A stretch of 64,000 nt of DNA, taken from contig NZ_SNZC01000001.1 of assembly GCF_004363695.1 (NCBI RefSeq), positions 201,761-265,760 of the forward strand, in the 5' to 3' direction. Below the pieces are notes generated by a model. It did no database searches. It was not told the DNA's origin and saw only the letters and a list, made by a program, of their open reading frames with translations. A program made the position numbers and the translations under genes. This DNA comes from Flavobacterium cheniae (GTDB taxonomy: Bacteria; Bacteroidota; Bacteroidia; Flavobacteriales; Flavobacteriaceae). This document shows positions 61,701 to 64,000 of this stretch, piece after piece. Positions within the stretch are counted from its first letter, which is position 1. Each line of letters begins with the position of its first letter.

Positions 61701-63962
61701 ATGAAAAAATTTTACTTTTTATTCTTTTTGACGATTGGTTTTTTATCTAATTCACAGATTGTGAATATTCCAGATGCTAATTTTAAGGCTAAACTTTTGA
61801 GTACAAGTTCGGGTAATGTTTTTGCTTCTACAGAAACTCCAATCTATAATTCATCATCAAATTCATGGTCAGTTTCTTCTTACAATGCTATTGATATTAA
61901 TGGAGATGGAGAAATACAAATTACCGAAGCTCAGTTAATTAAATTCTTACAAGTCCCATATTCAAATATAACTAGTTTGGTTGGATTAGAAGCTTTCGTG
62001 AATCTAGAGTTTTTTAATTGTGAGGGTAATAATGTACAAAGTTTGGACTTGACTCAAAATACAGAAGTTAAATATTTGCAATGTTCTTACAATCAAATAA
62101 ATAGCTTGATTTTATCACAATGTTTAAATTTAACTCAATTACATTGTTATAATAATAATCTTGTAGCTATTGATTTAACACAAAATACAGCTTTAAATTA
62201 TCTTTTTTGTTCAACAAATCAATTAACAAATTTAGATTTGACGTCTAATAGAAACCTTGAATCTCTTATAATTAATTATAATCAAATAACAGAGTTAAAT
62301 TTGACAAATAATTTAGAGCTAAAATATTTATCTTGTTTATCAAATCAGATAGTAGAATTGGATGTTTCAAAAAATAAAAATTTAGAATATTTAGATTGTT
62401 CGTATAATCAGCTTATTTATCTTTTCTTAAAAAACAACAATGTTATTTGGGATTATTACACATCAAATAATGGAAATACTTTAATTTTTGCTTATAATCC
62501 TAATCTTATTTATGTATGTGCAGATATTGAAGATATCAATATGGTTCAACAAAAAGTAAATAGTTATAATCTTATAAATTGTCATGTAAATGATTATTGC
62601 TCCTTCACACCAGGTGGAACATTCTATGAAATTTCAGGAACTACAAAATTAGATTCAAACAATAATGGTTGTGATGTTTCGGATATTAATTATTCTAACT
62701 TAAGATTTAATATTGCTAATGGAACTAATTTAGGTTCTATGATTTCAAATCAAACAGGAAATTATCATATTCCTGTACAAGCAGGAAATCATACCATTAC
62801 TCCAAACCTCGAAAATCCAAACTATTTCAACATTTCACCAGCTAGTTTTACTGCGAATTTCCCAACACAAGCAAGTCCGTTTACGCAAGATTTTTGTGTA
62901 ACAGCAAGTGGAGTTCATCATGATGTTGAAGTTATAATATTGCCAACCGTTCCAGCACGTCCAGGTTTTGATGCTAATTATAAACTAGTTTATAGTAATA
63001 AAGGAAATCAAATTGAAAATGGTAGTATTTCATTTACTTTTGATGATGCAAGATTGGATTATGTTACTGCAAATCCAGTTTATAATAGTTCTGCTGCGAA
63101 TAGTTTTACTTGGAATTATACTAATTTACAACCTTTTGAAACCAGAGAAATAGCATTAGTATTAAACGTAAATTCACCTATGGAAATACCAGCGGTTAAC
63201 AATGGAGATCAAATAAATTTTCTAGCTGAAATTACTCCTTTTACTAATGATGAGATACAATACGATAATATTTCAGCATTAAAACAAATCGTAGTCGGCT
63301 CATACGATCCAAATGATAAGACTTGTTTAGAAGGAACCACTATTACACCAACTGAAGTTGGTAATTATGTACATTATGTAATTCGTTTTGAAAATACAGG
63401 GACTTTCCCTGCAGAAAATATTGTTGTTAAAGATATGATTGACTTGAATAAGTTTGATATTGCAACTTTGGTTCCATTGAAAAGTAGTCATGATTTTTAT
63501 ACCAGAATTAATGGAAACAAAGTGGAATTCATTTTTGAAAACATCAACTTAGATTTCAATGATGCTACCAATGATGGTTATGTAATATTTAAAATTAAAA
63601 CAAAACCAACTTTAGTTTTAGGTGATACTTTTACCAATAACGCCAACATTTATTTTGATTATAATTTCCCAATCACAACTAATACGTATACAACAACTGT
63701 TGCTGCTTTAAGTACTCAAGATTTTGATTTTGGAACTTATTTTACTTTATATCCAAACCCAGCAAAAGACGTTTTGAATATTCAAACTAAGCAAGGATTA
63801 GCAATCAATTCGATTGAAATTTACAATCAATTAGGGCAAATTGTTATGGCGGTTACAAATGCTGTAAATGCAGTTGATGTTGCTAATTTAGCGTCAGGAA
63901 CGTATTTCGTAAAAGTGAATACAGAAAAGGGTAGTGCTAATGCGAAGTTTGTGAAAGAATAG
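61701..63962 (+). CDS. T9SS-secreted leucine-rich-repeat surface protein
   Basis: A 753-residue exported protein. Signal peptide MKKFYFLFFLTIGFLSNSQ; EF-hand-like IDINGDGEIQITEAQ (about 65-79) as in calcium-binding loops; about seven leucine-rich repeats of 21 residues (about 90-260) with the pattern L-x-C-S/Y-x-N-Q. A beta-sandwich region follows (about 310-480), then a DUF11/DUF7619-type domain beginning SYDPNDKTCLEGTTI (about 533-680), and a C-terminal type A sorting domain (FTLYPNPAKDVLNIQTK to GTYFVKVNTEKGSANAKFVK). The sorting domain marks export and surface attachment by the type IX system. Likely an adhesin or internalin-like binder; ligand unknown. Confidence 0.92.
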   Translation: MKKFYFLFFLTIGFLSNSQIVNIPDANFKAKLLSTSSGNVFASTETPIYNSSSNSWSVSSYNAIDINGDGEIQITEAQLIKFLQVPYSNITSLVGLEAFVNLEFFNCEGNNVQSLDLTQNTEVKYLQCSYNQINSLILSQCLNLTQLHCYNNNLVAIDLTQNTALNYLFCSTNQLTNLDLTSNRNLESLIINYNQITELNLTNNLELKYLSCLSNQIVELDVSKNKNLEYLDCSYNQLIYLFLKNNNVIWDYYTSNNGNTLIFAYNPNLIYVCADIEDINMVQQKVNSYNLINCHVNDYCSFTPGGTFYEISGTTKLDSNNNGCDVSDINYSNLRFNIANGTNLGSMISNQTGNYHIPVQAGNHTITPNLENPNYFNISPASFTANFPTQASPFTQDFCVTASGVHHDVEVIILPTVPARPGFDANYKLVYSNKGNQIENGSISFTFDDARLDYVTANPVYNSSAANSFTWNYTNLQPFETREIALVLNVNSPMEIPAVNNGDQINFLAEITPFTNDEIQYDNISALKQIVVGSYDPNDKTCLEGTTITPTEVGNYVHYVIRFENTGTFPAENIVVKDMIDLNKFDIATLVPLKSSHDFYTRINGNKVEFIFENINLDFNDATNDGYVIFKIKTKPTLVLGDTFTNNANIYFDYNFPITTNTYTTTVAALSTQDFDFGTYFTLYPNPAKDVLNIQTKQGLAINSIEIYNQLGQIVMAVTNAVNAVDVANLASGTYFVKVNTEKGSANAKFVKE

Positions 63963-63977
63963 TTTCGACAAGCTCAG
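63963..63977 (+). repeat. TTCGACAAGCTCAGC dispersed repeat
   Basis: Directly after the stop of the LRR gene. It differs at two positions from the copy at 40684-40702 (minus strand). Confidence 0.6.
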
Positions 63978-64000
63978 CTTTGACATTCATATAAATAATA

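Overview
The window looks like chromosome from a member of the Flavobacteriaceae, most likely Flavobacterium or a close relative. The DNA is AT-rich and start codons lack Shine-Dalgarno sequences. Many genes sit behind the Bacteroidetes promoter type (TTG or TTTG, about 19 bases, TAnnTTTG). The gene content is typical of the group: a T9SS sorting-domain surface protein, DUF5723, DUF2911 and DUF4349 proteins, a DUF5117/5118-type metalloprotease, a geranylgeranylglyceryl-phosphate synthase-like UbiA enzyme, TIGR03643, and bacterial SRP RNA. No rRNA, tRNA, CRISPR array, prophage or insertion sequence was seen. About 60 protein genes are supported, most of them core metabolism or envelope genes.

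Layout. 0.1-5.1 kb: an NhaC antiporter, a Cys/Met-metabolism PLP enzyme divergent from an Lrp/AsnC regulator, and dihydrolipoyl dehydrogenase. 5.15-6.42 kb: a secreted TPR protein that has the architecture of a lone integron-type gene cassette. 6.6-13.2 kb: a DUF4349 lipoprotein, then pabB, a lipoprotein hydrolase, tilS and a DsbD-like gene. 13.3-15.4 kb: a GNAT enzyme and a ComM/YifB ATPase. 15.4-16.6 kb: a 1.2-kb gene-free stretch with a well-delimited candidate structured RNA. 16.6-23.6 kb: a leftward series panB, rluA, hybrid histidine kinase, DUF5723, zinc peptidase, SET-domain protein, TIGR03643 and DUF2452. 23.7-28.3 kb: nhaD, an NTF2-like protein and a porin, meeting a DUF2809 gene and L-serine dehydratase. 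28.4-37.9 kb: an EamA/RarD permease, dnaK behind a sigma54-like promoter, a large metalloprotease, a nitronate monooxygenase-like enzyme and a glutamine cyclotransferase. 38.0 kb: the SRP RNA gene.

38.1-48.8 kb: a dipeptide epimerase, an SDR, a GNAT, a small transaldolase, a TlpA-like lipoprotein without its redox cysteines, an ABC-F protein with one degenerate ATP site, pyrR-pyrB, a STAS-like gene, RNase Z and a HAD phosphatase. 48.8-52.8 kb: a leftward photolyase cluster with two cryptochrome/photolyase paralogues, an atypical SDR and an SRPBCC protein. 52.9-58.1 kb: a DUF2911 protein, then a PIG-L deacetylase followed by an unlisted 34-residue membrane peptide and an SSS symporter. 58.2-61.6 kb: a compact leftward operon (DUF2520, KdsC-like, UbiA-like, Maf, MscS). 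61.7-64.0 kb: a leucine-rich-repeat T9SS surface protein.

The observations most worth following are these: the cassette-like element at 5155-6424; the candidate RNA at 15604-15833 and the antisense promoter signals beside it; heptanucleotide and palindromic repeats of dispersed type, one of them inside pabB; the 34-residue peptide ahead of the symporter; the sigma54-like control of dnaK; and several proteins that keep a family fold but lack key residues (SDR at 51632, photolyase paralogue at 48768, TlpA-like protein at 41466, ABC-F at 43026). None of these was checked by database search; they rest on reading the sequence and knowledge of the families.
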